The position numbers and the translations under genes were made by a program. From assembly GCF_036346875.1 (NCBI RefSeq), contig NZ_CP107852.1, forward strand, positions 6,448,001 through 6,512,000: 64,000 nt of DNA. Reading direction: 5' to 3'. The DNA is from Nocardia sp. NBC_00508. GTDB lineage: Bacteria; Actinomycetota; Actinomycetes; Mycobacteriales; Mycobacteriaceae. Below the pieces are notes generated by a model. It ran no database searches and was not told the DNA's origin. It saw nothing but the letters and a program-made list of their open reading frames with translations. Each line of letters opens with the position of its first letter. Within the stretch, counting starts at the first letter, position 1. This document shows, piece after piece, positions 42,222 through 51,178 of the stretch.

Positions 42222-42830
42222 TCATCGGTGGGATCGGTGCAGACCGGTGGTCGGGTGCACGGTGGTTGAGGTCAGGTCATCTATCAGTTGTCCGGCTCGG
42301 GGCCAGGGTCCGTAACCGGCGGCGGGATCGAGGTGTCCGACCGGGCCGAGGTCGAGCAGGCGACTGCCCCAGGCTTCGGCCATGCCTGCCACGCGGCGGC
42401 GGGTGGCGAAGGGGTCGTTGGTGCTGGCGGCCAGGATGGTTGGGAATGGCAGCCGGCGCCGTGGGATGGGGTTCCAGCCGTGGTCGGTGAGCTGGGAAGT
42501 GGTGGGGTAGCCGTCGGCGAGTGGTGTTTCGAAGTCCGGTGGTGTGACCAGAAGGGCTGCGCGGATGTCTCGGGTGGGGTGCTGGGCCCAGTGGACGACG
42601 GTGAGCACCCCGGCGCTGTGAGCGACCAGGACGACCTCGTCGGTGATCTCCGACAGGGTGGTGTCGAGTGCCGCAACCCAGGCGTGGCGGTCCATGCGCG
42701 CCGAGCCGGGTGGTGGGGGCACGGTGCGGGCGTTGGGCTGCGTTGCGGCGAGCTGGGTGTGCCAGTGATCGTCGGTGTGCTCGCCGAGGCCCGCGACGAT
42801 GACGATGACCGGTGCGGTGGCGTGGTTCAT
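42222..42830 (-). CDS. RBBP9/YdeN-type alpha/beta-hydrolase
   Basis: 202 residues, small serine hydrolase. VIVIVAGLGEHTDDHWHTQL opens the fold as in RBBP9. Nucleophile motif VLVAHSAGVLTVVHW (H-S-A-G). The end PVGHLDPAAGYGPWPRAGQL matches the conserved GH-(I/L)-x-x-x-x-G-x-G-x-W region with the catalytic histidine. ATG at 42830. It follows the SDR gene by 45 bases on the same strand and may be the last enzyme of the operon; it could hydrolyse a small ester or amide. Confidence 0.82.
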   Translation of the reverse strand: MNHATAPVIVIVAGLGEHTDDHWHTQLAATQPNARTVPPPPGSARMDRHAWVAALDTTLSEITDEVVLVAHSAGVLTVVHWAQHPTRDIRAALLVTPPDFETPLADGYPTTSQLTDHGWNPIPRRRLPFPTILAASTNDPFATRRRVAGMAEAWGSRLLDLGPVGHLDPAAGYGPWPRAGQLIDDLTSTTVHPTTGLHRSHR

Positions 42831-42875
42831 GGTGATGCTCCAGGATGACGCGGCCAGGGGTCCCTGCCGCGGGGG

Positions 42876-43700
42876 TCAGATGACTGCTCCTCCGTTGGGG
42901 CTGATGATCTGGCCGACGAGGTAGTGGTTGTCGCCGGCGAGGTAGACCGCCAGGGAGGCGTACTCCTCGGGCGTGCCGAGCCTGCCGAGCGGTATCTGCT
43001 GGTAGAGGCTGTTTTTCTGCTCGGGGGTGGCCTTGTCGAGGTAGGCCTGGAACGGCGGGGTCAGGACAGCGCCGCAGGCGATCGCATTGACGAGGATGTT
43101 TGCTCCGGCGACGTCGAGCGCGACGGTTTTGGTCAGGCTGGCGACGGCGGCCTTGGCGGCGGAGTAGCCGGGGCTGTGCGCGCTGGCCGCCGAGATGCCG
43201 GCGACGGAGGCGATGTTGATGATGCGCCCGTAGCGCTGTGATTCCATGTAGCGCAGGGCAGCGCGGGTGCAGTAGAACACGCCGTGGACGTTGACGTCCC
43301 ACCATTTGAGCCAGTCCTCGTCAGTGAGGCTGGTGGTGATGCCCAGCGACCGGCGCTCGATGGGTGTGGTCAGGTAGGCGTAGTGCAGATTGCGGCGTGT
43401 CTCCTCGGCCGGTGCCGTTGGCACGATCGCGGCATTGTTGACCAGGATGTGGATGGCGCCGAAACGGTCGGCGGCGTCGGCGAACATCTGGTCGACCCCG
43501 GGCCGGTCGGAGACGTCGACGGGTACCGCCATGCATTCGCGACCCAGTGCGTGGATCTGATCGGTGAGGTCGGTCAGTGTGTCGGTCTGGATGTCGCAGG
43601 CGACGATGTCGGCGCTTGCTTGTGCCATCGACAGTGCGATGGCCTTGCCCAGTCCCTGGCCGGCGCCGGTGACGACGGCGCTCTTCCCGGACAGTGTCAT
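42876..43700 (-). CDS. SDR-family NAD(P)-dependent oxidoreductase
   Basis: 274 residues, classical short-chain dehydrogenase. Cofactor motif VVTGAGQGLGKAIALSMA, acidic CDIQTDTLTDL suggesting NAD preference, ILVNNAAIVP, catalytic tetrad region NIASVAGISAASAHSPGYSA with YSAAK, and terminal GQIISPNGGAVI. There is an extra stretch of about 20 residues after VPTAPAEETRRNLHYAYLTT compared with usual family members. Likely oxidises the hydroxy acid that the BKACE/ligase genes process further (inference). ATG behind GGAGATCATC. Confidence 0.92.
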   Translation of the reverse strand: MTLSGKSAVVTGAGQGLGKAIALSMAQASADIVACDIQTDTLTDLTDQIHALGRECMAVPVDVSDRPGVDQMFADAADRFGAIHILVNNAAIVPTAPAEETRRNLHYAYLTTPIERRSLGITTSLTDEDWLKWWDVNVHGVFYCTRAALRYMESQRYGRIINIASVAGISAASAHSPGYSAAKAAVASLTKTVALDVAGANILVNAIACGAVLTPPFQAYLDKATPEQKNSLYQQIPLGRLGTPEEYASLAVYLAGDNHYLVGQIISPNGGAVI

Positions 43701-43763
43701 GATGATCTCCTGATGTTTCCGCTATCCCGTGCGGAGGCCAATAGTGTTGTCGCGCAGTGAGTT

Positions 43764-45317
43764 TCAGCTGTGAGTGCGGAGTTCACGTTTGAGGATCTTG
43801 CCTGTGGCGGTCATCGGGAGGGTCCGGACGAATTCGATGTGGCGGGGGTACTTGTAGGCGGCCATGTGCTGCTCGGCCCAGGCGATGAGCGCGTCCTCGG
43901 TCGGTGGGGTTCCATGGGCCGGGATGATGAATGCCTTGATTTCCTCGCCGTGGCTGTCGTGCGGGACGCCGATGACGGCGGCAAGCGACACCGCCTCGTG
44001 GGTCATGAGGATTTCTTCGACTTCACGCGGATAGACATTGAGACCACCGCGCACGATCATGTCCTTGGCGCGGTCGACGATGTAGTAGTAGCCGTCGGTG
44101 TCGCGCCGCGCCAGATCGCCGGTGCGGAACCAGCCGTCGCGGATGACCTCGGTGGTGGCGTCGGGCCTGTTGTAGTAGCCCTTCATGATGTTGTGGCCGC
44201 GGATGGCGATCTCGCCAACGGCATCGTCGCCGGTGACGGTGTTCCACTCGTCGTCGATCAGGCGAACCTCCACTCCCCAGACCGGTCGTCCGATCGACCC
44301 CGGGCGTGGCTCGTCATCGAGGTCGGCGAAGGTGGCCAACGGCGAGGTTTCCGACAGCCCGTAGCCTTCGGCGATGTCGACGCCGAACCTCTGCCGGAAG
44401 CGGCTGAGGATCTCGACGGGCAGGGCAGCGCCGCCGGAGACGGCCAGTCGCAGATGGTCGTTGATGTGTCGGGGGTCGACGGTGTCGTCCAGGGCGCCGA
44501 GCAGCCCCCAGTACATTGTCGGCACGCCGGCGAAGAAGGTGATCTGTTCGGCGGGCATCAGCGTCAGCGCGGTGGCGGCGTCGAATCGGGGTTGCAGGAC
44601 CAGAGTCGCGGCGACGGAGAACCCGGCATTCATGTTCACCGTCTGCGCGAAGGAATGGAACAGCGGCAGCACCACCAGATGCCGGTCGTGTCGGGCAGGA
44701 TCGTTGTCGAACTGCCGATTAGCGGCGAGCGTGTTGAGCAGCATGTTTGCCTGGGTCAGCTCGGCGCCCTTGGGTTTGCCGGTGGTGCCGGAGGTGTAGA
44801 GGATCACCGCGGTATCGCCCGCTTCGCGGCGGCGGGTGGCGAACTCGGTGGACTGCGCCTGCACGGCGGTGGCGAACTCACCGATCAGATCGCGGGACTT
44901 CGGGGCGGGTGAGTCGATGACGAACAAGTGGCGGCAATTCGGTGCGCGGTCGAAACCCGCGCGACCGTAGTCACCGATCGGAAGTTCCGGGGTGCCCTGG
45001 TAGCAGAAATAAGCTACGGCATCGGAATCGTCCAGGTGGTAGGCGATTTCGCGGTCCTTGAGCAGAATGTTGAGCGGGACCACGACAGCGCCGGATTTGA
45101 GGATGCCGTAGTAGATGATCGGGAACCACGCCAGATTCGGGCACGACAGCGCGACTTTGTCGCCCGGTTCGACGCCGTGCGCGACGAGCAGGTTGGCAAT
45201 TTGGTTGGCTGCGGCGTCGACCTGTGCGTAGGTCAATCTCTCATCTCCCGCGACGACGGCGTCGCGGTCCGGGTTGCGGCGGGCTGTATCTTCCAGCAGC
45301 ACAGACAAATTGAGCAT
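43764..45317 (-). CDS. AMP-dependent acyl-CoA synthetase/ligase
   Basis: 517 residues of the ANL superfamily. P-loop-like motif VILYTSGTTGKPKGAELTQA, FAGVPTMYWGL, SGGAALPVEILSRF, EGYGLSETSPLATF, GWFRTGDLARRDTDGYY, DMIVRGGLNVYPREVEEIL, and catalytic lysine near the end in PMTATGKILKRELR. Activates a carboxylic acid to its CoA thioester. ATG 45317 follows GTGAGGTACC. The gene lies 63 bases before the SDR gene. Confidence 0.93.
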   Translation of the reverse strand: MLNLSVLLEDTARRNPDRDAVVAGDERLTYAQVDAAANQIANLLVAHGVEPGDKVALSCPNLAWFPIIYYGILKSGAVVVPLNILLKDREIAYHLDDSDAVAYFCYQGTPELPIGDYGRAGFDRAPNCRHLFVIDSPAPKSRDLIGEFATAVQAQSTEFATRRREAGDTAVILYTSGTTGKPKGAELTQANMLLNTLAANRQFDNDPARHDRHLVVLPLFHSFAQTVNMNAGFSVAATLVLQPRFDAATALTLMPAEQITFFAGVPTMYWGLLGALDDTVDPRHINDHLRLAVSGGAALPVEILSRFRQRFGVDIAEGYGLSETSPLATFADLDDEPRPGSIGRPVWGVEVRLIDDEWNTVTGDDAVGEIAIRGHNIMKGYYNRPDATTEVIRDGWFRTGDLARRDTDGYYYIVDRAKDMIVRGGLNVYPREVEEILMTHEAVSLAAVIGVPHDSHGEEIKAFIIPAHGTPPTEDALIAWAEQHMAAYKYPRHIEFVRTLPMTATGKILKRELRTHS

Positions 45318-45384
45318 GAAGGTACCTCACGAGGGTGTGGACGATGCCGGGGTGCGGCGGTCGGGCCGGCGAGTGACGATGAGG

Positions 45385-46717
45385 TCAGACAGCCGGTGGC
45401 CGGGCGTCGAGACCGGCCAGGCGGCGTAGTCCGGCAGGGTAGGCGCGTCGCCCGAGAACCAGGGCGATGATCGCGCCGAGGTAGGTCAGCGGCACCAATT
45501 GCAAGGCACCGGCTAACCCGTAGCGGTCGGGAAAGGAAGCCGACGACGAACGGGCCGAGTGCGAGCCCCAAGATGTTGTTGGCCAAGGCAACCGTTGCGA
45601 ACGCGGTGGCACGCAAGCTGGCATGGGTGAGGCTGGCCACCGTCGAGGACGTGGCACCGGCCGAGCCGGCGGCGGTCAGCGCCCCCAACGCCAGGATGAT
45701 CAATTGAACAGGACCGGTGCCGAGACTGAATGCGACGGTCAGCAAGATCAGCGAGATCGTGCAGTAGACCACCGCGCTGCTCCACTGGCGCACCGGATCG
45801 GTGCGACCGATCCGGTCGGTGATGATGCCGCACACGATCATTCCGGTGCCGACCAGCAGCACGTATACCGAAGCCGCGAGGCCGGCGCGGTCTGGGGGCA
45901 TCGAATAGGAACGGCTGAAGAAGCTGGGCAGCCAGGCCGTCAGCACCGCCGCGACGAACAACTGCAGGCCGCCGCCGACGTAGGCGCACCACACCGACAC
46001 TGAAGAAAACAGGCTCGACAACGGCGCACGAGGCGTGTTGTGCGGTGGCGGTCCTGAGTCCGTCGCCCGCGCCTCAGCGACCTGGTGGCGGTCGAGAGCG
46101 GATTCAGTGATCAGCATCCGGAACGCGGCCACCAGCAGCAGACCCACCGCGGCCATGACGACGAATGTCCATCGCCAGCCGATGTGCGCGGCGACGACGC
46201 CACCGGCCGCGACACCCAGGACCGAACCGAACGATCCGCCGGCGAGGAACGCTCCGCTGAGCGAGGCCCGCAGGTGCGGTGCGAACACGGCCAGCATCAC
46301 CGCGGCCCCGACGCTGCCGTACGCGGCTTCGCCGACTCCGACCAGGAGCCGTGCGCCGAGCATCTGGCCGTAGCCGGTGGCCAGCGCGCACAGCAGCGTG
46401 GCGATGCTCCAGACGGTCGCCATGACCAGCATGCTGCGCACGCGGCCCCATCGGTCGGCCGCCAGCGACAGCGGAAACGCGAGCAGGCCGACCGTCAGCG
46501 CCACGACGCTGCTCAGCGAGCCCAACTGCGAATCCGACAGTCCCCAGTCGGATTTCAGCAGCGGAAACACCGCCGACAGCACCTGGCGGGACATGTAGTC
46601 CGACAACATCAACCCGAAGGTCAATCCGAATACTATCCACGGAAAGATCCGGGAACGAGCACTCGAGGTCACGGGTGTGTCCGCTGAAGGGTCGGCGGGA
46701 GTGGTATGGAGATCCAT
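45385..46717 (-). pseudogene. MFS transporter, frameshifted near the C-terminus
   Basis: Major-facilitator permease with 11-12 helices. It starts at the ATG 46717 after GAGGATGCGCC. The first half carries LSDYMSRQVLSAVFPLL, and LAADRWGRVRSMLVM matches the loop 2-3 motif. Near 45529-45531 the frame is lost: the open frame runs on into nonsense, while the +1 frame reads DRYGLAGALQLVPLTYLGAI then IALVLGRRAYPAGLRRL and stops at 45385, before the ligase start. One extra C in a CCC run explains this. Function of the shifted product is doubtful; a sequencing error is possible. Confidence 0.75.
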
Positions 46718-46845
46718 GGCGCATCCTCGAGCCTGGTGGAACGGACGGACCGGGCAGGCAGGGCCGGTACCGAACGACGACGAAGAGATGAGGTGGGCAG
46801 CGCGCAGGTCGGTGGGCTAACCGTCGGCGCGCTGCCCTGCGGAAA

Positions 46846-47895
46846 TCAGGCGTGGTGGAGGAATCCGACCTGACCGGGTTTGCGGTTGGGCGGGAATCCG
46901 ATCTTGGCCAACGCCTCGTCGGTGTCGGCGTAGACCTCGTCGAACAGGTAGATATCGCGTGCTTCCTTACAGGAAGCCACGTCCCGGCCCAGCTCGTCGG
47001 CAATACGAACCATCTGCTCGACCTGCTCCACCGAGGTGCGCCGCTCGCCCTTGCGGCCCCACAGATTGTCCTCGATGCCCACCCGCACATGCTGGCCCAG
47101 CGCGATCGCAATCGTGCACATCGGCGTCACGTTGCGCATGATCGTCTCGATCGTCAGCACAGCACCGTCCGGAGTCCGTCGAATGAACTCGATCAGATCC
47201 GCCGGATGTACGCCTGCGGCACCACCGCCGATGGCGACGTAGTTCAGCACCAGCGGGCCGGTGTAGATGCCACGGCGAATCAGCCGCTCCACCGTTTCGA
47301 GCTGGGGCAGCGCGCCGAGCATGAATGCCGGCTGGATGCCGGCAGCGGTCAGCCGCCGCAGATGCTCGATATAGAACTCCGGACCGGCTTCGCTAACCAT
47401 GTCGCGGTATGCCTTGTGCAGCACGGGATTCTGCAGCGACGTCCCAGCGATATCGTCGTCGCTCAGCAACTCCATGATGTTCATCTGGCTGGTGTTGATG
47501 GCGATGGTGACCTGATCCGGTGCGGGATCGAGGTCGGCCAGCAGGTGGCGGGTGTCATAGTCCAGCCATTTCGCCCTATCGGCGCCTTCCGGCGGCGCGA
47601 ACGAGATCGACCCACCGACCTGCAGGATCATCTCCGGCACGGCGTCCCGGAGCCGGGCGAGCATCTCGTTGAACAGTTCGAGTCGCTTCGAGCCCCGGCC
47701 ATCCGCCTCGCGTACGTGCACGTGCAGCACCTGCGCGCCCGCGTTGTAGCAGTCCACCGCCTTCTGGATCTGCTCGTCCATCGTCACCGGAATGTCGTCG
47801 GAATCCCCCGGCAGGAACTCCGGACCGTATGGGGCCACCTGAATGACCAGCTTGTCCTGATTCTCCGGTAGCAGCGAATCGTCTAGAAACTGCAT
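46846..47895 (-). CDS. Beta-keto acid cleavage enzyme (BKACE, DUF849)
   Basis: 349 residues; zinc-dependent condensation of a beta-keto acid with acetyl-CoA to give acetoacetate and a new acyl-CoA. ATG at 47895 (AGGACGATC before it). Zinc ligands appear in VLHVHVREADGRGS (H-x-H), with GVHPADLIEFI later; YIEHLRRLTAAGIQPAFML, VAIGGGAAG and VRVGIEDNLWGRKGERRT are conserved. Upstream on the same strand an IS110 element now separates it from a carboxymuconolactone-decarboxylase-like gene. Side-chain specificity cannot be read from sequence. Confidence 0.92.
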   Translation of the reverse strand: MQFLDDSLLPENQDKLVIQVAPYGPEFLPGDSDDIPVTMDEQIQKAVDCYNAGAQVLHVHVREADGRGSKRLELFNEMLARLRDAVPEMILQVGGSISFAPPEGADRAKWLDYDTRHLLADLDPAPDQVTIAINTSQMNIMELLSDDDIAGTSLQNPVLHKAYRDMVSEAGPEFYIEHLRRLTAAGIQPAFMLGALPQLETVERLIRRGIYTGPLVLNYVAIGGGAAGVHPADLIEFIRRTPDGAVLTIETIMRNVTPMCTIAIALGQHVRVGIEDNLWGRKGERRTSVEQVEQMVRIADELGRDVASCKEARDIYLFDEVYADTDEALAKIGFPPNRKPGQVGFLHHA

Positions 47896-48040
47896 GATCG
47901 TCCTAATCAGTTCGGGGAGTGAGCCATCCGGCAAACTCCTTGGTGGTAGCCGACCGGTAGGTGAGCACTCGTGCGTCCTGGACGTTGAGTCCTGAAGAAA
48001 GACTGTGCCCCTGCCGGTAGGTCGGGAGAGTTGATCGCTG

Positions 48041-48050
48041 CTGGGATGTC
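48041..48050 (+). repeat. Left copy of 10-base direct repeat flanking IS110
   Basis: CTGGGATGTC; identical to 49385-49394. Confidence 0.5.
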
Positions 48051-48136
48051 GTGCCCGTTCGTGGTGATGTGAGCACTGCTTGATTAGGTCGCTGATGGTT
48101 CTCTCGCTGGCTGCTCGACGGTGATCGGCATCGAGA

Positions 48137-49372
48137 ATGGGAGGACCATTGCGACTGTTCGTAGGAGACGACTGGGCTCAGGATCATCACGATGTGGAGG
48201 TGATGGATGGCTCCGGTCGCCGTCTGGCCAAGGCGCGCCTTCCTGCGGGGGTGGCCGGGATGGGCAGGTTGCACGCGATCATCGGGGATCTGGTCGGCGA
48301 CGACGTCGATGAGGCCGAAGTGCTGATCGGGATCGAGACCGACCGGGGTCCCTGGGTTGGGGCGCTGGTCGCCGCGGGATACACGGTGCTGGCGGTGAAT
48401 CCGTTGCAGGCGGCCCGATTCCGTGACCGGTTGGGGGTCTCCGGCGCCAAGAGCGACGCCGGCGACGCGCACGTGCTGGCGGATATGGTCCGCACCCACT
48501 CGCATGAACTGCGGTCTGTCGCTGGGGATTCCGCGCGTGCGGAGGCGGTGAAGGTGGTGGCCCGCATCCATAAGACGATGATCTGGGAACGCACTCGCCA
48601 CACCCAGCGGCTGCGGCACGCGCTGGGTGACTATTTCCCCGCGGCGCTGGCCGCCTTCGACGACCTCGACGCCGCTGACACCCTTGAGCTGCTCGCCAAG
48701 GCACCCACCCCGACCCAGGCAGCCCGACTGACGATCGCCCAGATCAGCGCCGCGTTGAAGCGGGCGCGCCGCCGCAACGTCGCGGACAAAGCCGCCGCGA
48801 TCCAGACCGCGTTGCGCTCCGACCAGCTCGGCCAACCCGAGGTCGTCACCGATGCCTACGCTGCCTCGGTGCAGGCGCTGCTGGCGGTTCTGACCGTCCT
48901 CAACACCCAGATCAAGACTCTGCAAGGGCAGGTCGAGGCCCATTTTTCCAAGCACCCGGCCGCTGACATCATCTTGTCCCAACCAGGTTTGGGGCCGGTC
49001 CTCGGTGCCCGGGTGCTCGCAGAGTTCGGTGATGACCCCGACCGCTACGCCAGCGCCAAGGCCCGCAAGAACTACGCGGGCACCTCCCCGATCACCCGCG
49101 CGTCGGGCAAGAAGAAAGTCGCTCTGGCCCGGTTCGTGCACAACGACCGGCTCATCGACGCCCTCACAACACAGGCATTCTCCGCGTTGTTGTGGTCCCC
49201 GGGTGCCCGCGCCTACTACGACCGGCAGCGAGCCCGCGGCGTCGGCCACAACCCCGCCCTGCGCCAGCTCGCCAACCGACTCGTCGGCATCCTGCACGGC
49301 TGCCTCAAAACCGGCACCCACTACAACGAGGCCACCGCCTGGCCTCACCTGGGCGAGAAGGCTATTGCTTGA
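48137..49372 (+). CDS. IS110-family transposase
   Basis: 411 residues. N-terminal RuvC-like DEDD domain: LRLFVGDDWAQDHHDVEV with the first aspartate, EVLIGIETDRGPWVGALV with the glutamate, and SGAKSDAGDAHVLADMV with the last two aspartates. C-terminal Transposase_20 domain: ADIILSQPGLGPVLGARVLA, RKNYAGTSPITRASGKKK and the catalytic-serine region. Both domains are complete and the frame is intact, so the element may be active. A TTG four codons in (48149), just after GGGAGG, is the alternative start. Confidence 0.93.
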   Translation: MGGPLRLFVGDDWAQDHHDVEVMDGSGRRLAKARLPAGVAGMGRLHAIIGDLVGDDVDEAEVLIGIETDRGPWVGALVAAGYTVLAVNPLQAARFRDRLGVSGAKSDAGDAHVLADMVRTHSHELRSVAGDSARAEAVKVVARIHKTMIWERTRHTQRLRHALGDYFPAALAAFDDLDAADTLELLAKAPTPTQAARLTIAQISAALKRARRRNVADKAAAIQTALRSDQLGQPEVVTDAYAASVQALLAVLTVLNTQIKTLQGQVEAHFSKHPAADIILSQPGLGPVLGARVLAEFGDDPDRYASAKARKNYAGTSPITRASGKKKVALARFVHNDRLIDALTTQAFSALLWSPGARAYYDRQRARGVGHNPALRQLANRLVGILHGCLKTGTHYNEATAWPHLGEKAIA

Positions 49373-49384
49373 CATTCAAGCCTC

Positions 49385-49394
49385 CTGGGATGTC
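49385..49394 (+). repeat. Right copy of 10-base direct repeat flanking IS110
   Basis: CTGGGATGTC, 12 bases after the transposase stop; identical to 48041-48050. Confidence 0.5.
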
Positions 49395-49433
49395 TTTCTG
49401 GATTTTGATCGGATTTCGTGATACGGAGCGGTC

Positions 49434-49835
49434 TTACCGCTGCTCGATGCGGCGACGCTCGAACGCCTCGAACTCTTCGGCGAGAACGGGCACGCCGATA
49501 TTGCATGCGTGAATGCCCAGCACGCTGGTCAATTCGAGCACCGCGAGGATCTCTTCACGGGAGACCCCGAGCTCGAGAGCCGCACGGATATGCCGGCGCA
49601 CCCCCGGGGAATACATATGAGTACACGCGGCGTCGACCGCGATACTCAACAACTCGATGAACTGTGGAGTCAGTACGCCACGGCGGATCGGGAGCGAACC
49701 CATCGACATGAACTGCTCGGTCCATTCCGGGTCCCACTCATGCAGCTGGTCCCACAACGGGTTCCACGTACCTCCCGCTCGCATGGCATCGACGGTCGGC
49801 GTGGACGGGGACGGAGGTGGGGACTGGATGGTCAC
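49434..49835 (-). CDS. Carboxymuconolactone decarboxylase family protein
   Basis: About 133 residues. GTG at 49835 stands nine bases after AGGAG; a TTG three codons upstream is too close to that site. Core LTPQFIELLSIAVDAACTHM followed by YSPGVRRHIRAALELGVSRE and EILAVLELTSVLGIHACN is the CMD/AhpD all-helical fold. The AhpD CxxC pair is replaced by C-T-H-M, so a decarboxylase or unrelated role is more likely than peroxidase-reductase. Divergent from an AraC regulator; probably the original first gene of the catabolic operon now split by the IS110 element. Confidence 0.85.
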   Translation of the reverse strand: MTIQSPPPSPSTPTVDAMRAGGTWNPLWDQLHEWDPEWTEQFMSMGSLPIRRGVLTPQFIELLSIAVDAACTHMYSPGVRRHIRAALELGVSREEILAVLELTSVLGIHACNIGVPVLAEEFEAFERRRIEQR

Positions 49836-49903
49836 GGCAGGCAACTCCTCGCGCTTCGTTGAACGTGATATCGGTCACGGTATGCGCACGGATGTGGCGC
49901 TGC

Positions 49904-49938
49904 TTGACAGTATGGGTCAGTTTATTTGACAATTTGGG
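49904..49938 (+). promoter_or_regulatory. Candidate AraC-type direct-repeat operator
   Basis: TTGACAGTATGGG (49904-49916) and TTGACAATTTGGG (49926-49938), 11 of 13 bases identical, 22 bases apart (two helical turns). It lies between the divergent CMD-like and AraC genes, the arrangement expected for an AraC-family dimer. TTGACA could also serve as a -35. Confidence 0.5.
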
Positions 49939-49959
49939 ACGACGAGAGGGTGTGCGACT

Positions 49960-50946
49960 ATGGCGACGATGGTGCGCAGTGCCGTACTGTCCGGCTACGT
50001 CGACCTGGCTTTATCGCTCGGAGTGGACCCGATGCTGCTGTTGCGATCGGTCGGCATCGGTCCGGCGGGACTCGCCGCCAGCGACACCTGGTTACCCGCC
50101 GCCGCGGTCGGCCAACTCCTGGAACGCTCCGCCCTCGAGACCCACTGCGACGACTTCGGGCTACGCCTCGCTCAGCGGCGCGGTTTGTCCAATCTCGGCC
50201 CGGTCGCCCTCGTCGCCCGCGAAGAACCCGACATCCGCAGCGCGATGTACATCGCGCTGCGCTACGTCACCCTGCACAATGAAGCACTGCGCACCCGGAT
50301 CGCCGAAACCAACAGCCTGACCACCATCCACATTCAACCGGCTCCCGGGATCTCGCTCGGCCGGCAGTCCATCGAACTCGCCGTCGGCGCGACCTGCCGG
50401 ATCCTGCGCGAATTCCTGGGCCACGCGTGGCATCCGATATCGGTCTGCTTCACCCACGCCGCACCGGCCGAGCTGGACACCCATCGCCAGATTCTCGGTC
50501 CCTCAATAGAATTCGACCAGGACTTCGACGGCATCGTCTGCTACTCCCGCGACCTCGACGCGCCCAACCCGCTCGCGGACGCCCTGCTTCGCCCCTACGC
50601 TCGCCAATACCTCCGAACACTCGCCCCGTCGGGCGAATCCACCGCCGACCAAGTCCGCGCCCTCATCGAATCCATGCTTCCCACCCAACGCTGCTCGGCC
50701 GCCACTGTCGCCGACAGACTCGGCATGGACCGCCGCACCCTGCACCGACACCTCGTCCGCTCAGGGGAAACATTCACCACCATCCTCGATACCACCCGCC
50801 TCGACCTCGCCCACCGCTACCTCACCCGCGACGATCGCACCCTCACCGACATCGCCACCGAACTCGGATTCTCCGAACTCAGCGCCTTCTCACGATGGTT
50901 CCGGCATCACACTGGTCACAGCCCCAGCCGATCCAGAGACCGATAA
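49960..50946 (+). CDS. AraC-family transcriptional regulator
   Basis: 328 residues. N-terminal OruR/ArgR-like sensor domain (VLSGYVDLALSLGVDPMLLL, RRGLSNLGPVALVAREEPD, typical Arabinose_bd). C-terminal AraC HTH pair: CSAATVADRLGMDRRTLHRH, then DRTLTDIATELGFSELSAFS and RWFRHHTGHSPSRSR. ATG 49960 with GAGAGGG about nine bases upstream. Regulators of this subfamily typically activate nearby catabolic genes; here the neighbour is the CMD-like gene and, beyond the IS110 element, the BKACE operon. Confidence 0.92.
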   Translation: MATMVRSAVLSGYVDLALSLGVDPMLLLRSVGIGPAGLAASDTWLPAAAVGQLLERSALETHCDDFGLRLAQRRGLSNLGPVALVAREEPDIRSAMYIALRYVTLHNEALRTRIAETNSLTTIHIQPAPGISLGRQSIELAVGATCRILREFLGHAWHPISVCFTHAAPAELDTHRQILGPSIEFDQDFDGIVCYSRDLDAPNPLADALLRPYARQYLRTLAPSGESTADQVRALIESMLPTQRCSAATVADRLGMDRRTLHRHLVRSGETFTTILDTTRLDLAHRYLTRDDRTLTDIATELGFSELSAFSRWFRHHTGHSPSRSRDR

Positions 50947-51178
50947 CGGACCGCAAGAACGCCACCGTGGTGCGCCGGGTAGCGCTGGGAATCATGATCA
51001 ACACGCCGAGCCCGCGTCGACCGGAGCGCCGCCGAGTCTCATGCCGATCGGCCTGCGGCAGTGTTGGTTTGATGCAGCCGCGGGTGCGGACCGCGGACCA
51101 TCGCCTAACGCGTTGGCGCGGTGCCCCGATGGAGTAAGCGAGCGTGCGACGGCACGGTCGGAACAGAATCGAGGCACG

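Larger units (their letters stand above)
48041..49394 (+). mobile_element. IS110-family insertion sequence (approximate limits)
   Basis: Encloses one IS110-type transposase gene. The 10-base sequence CTGGGATGTC occurs at 48041-48050 and 49385-49394, on either side of the gene, and may mark the element/target junctions. Members of this family lack terminal inverted repeats and carry a structured bridge RNA in the non-coding left end, so the true left end could lie further upstream (up to about 47940). Confidence 0.6.
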
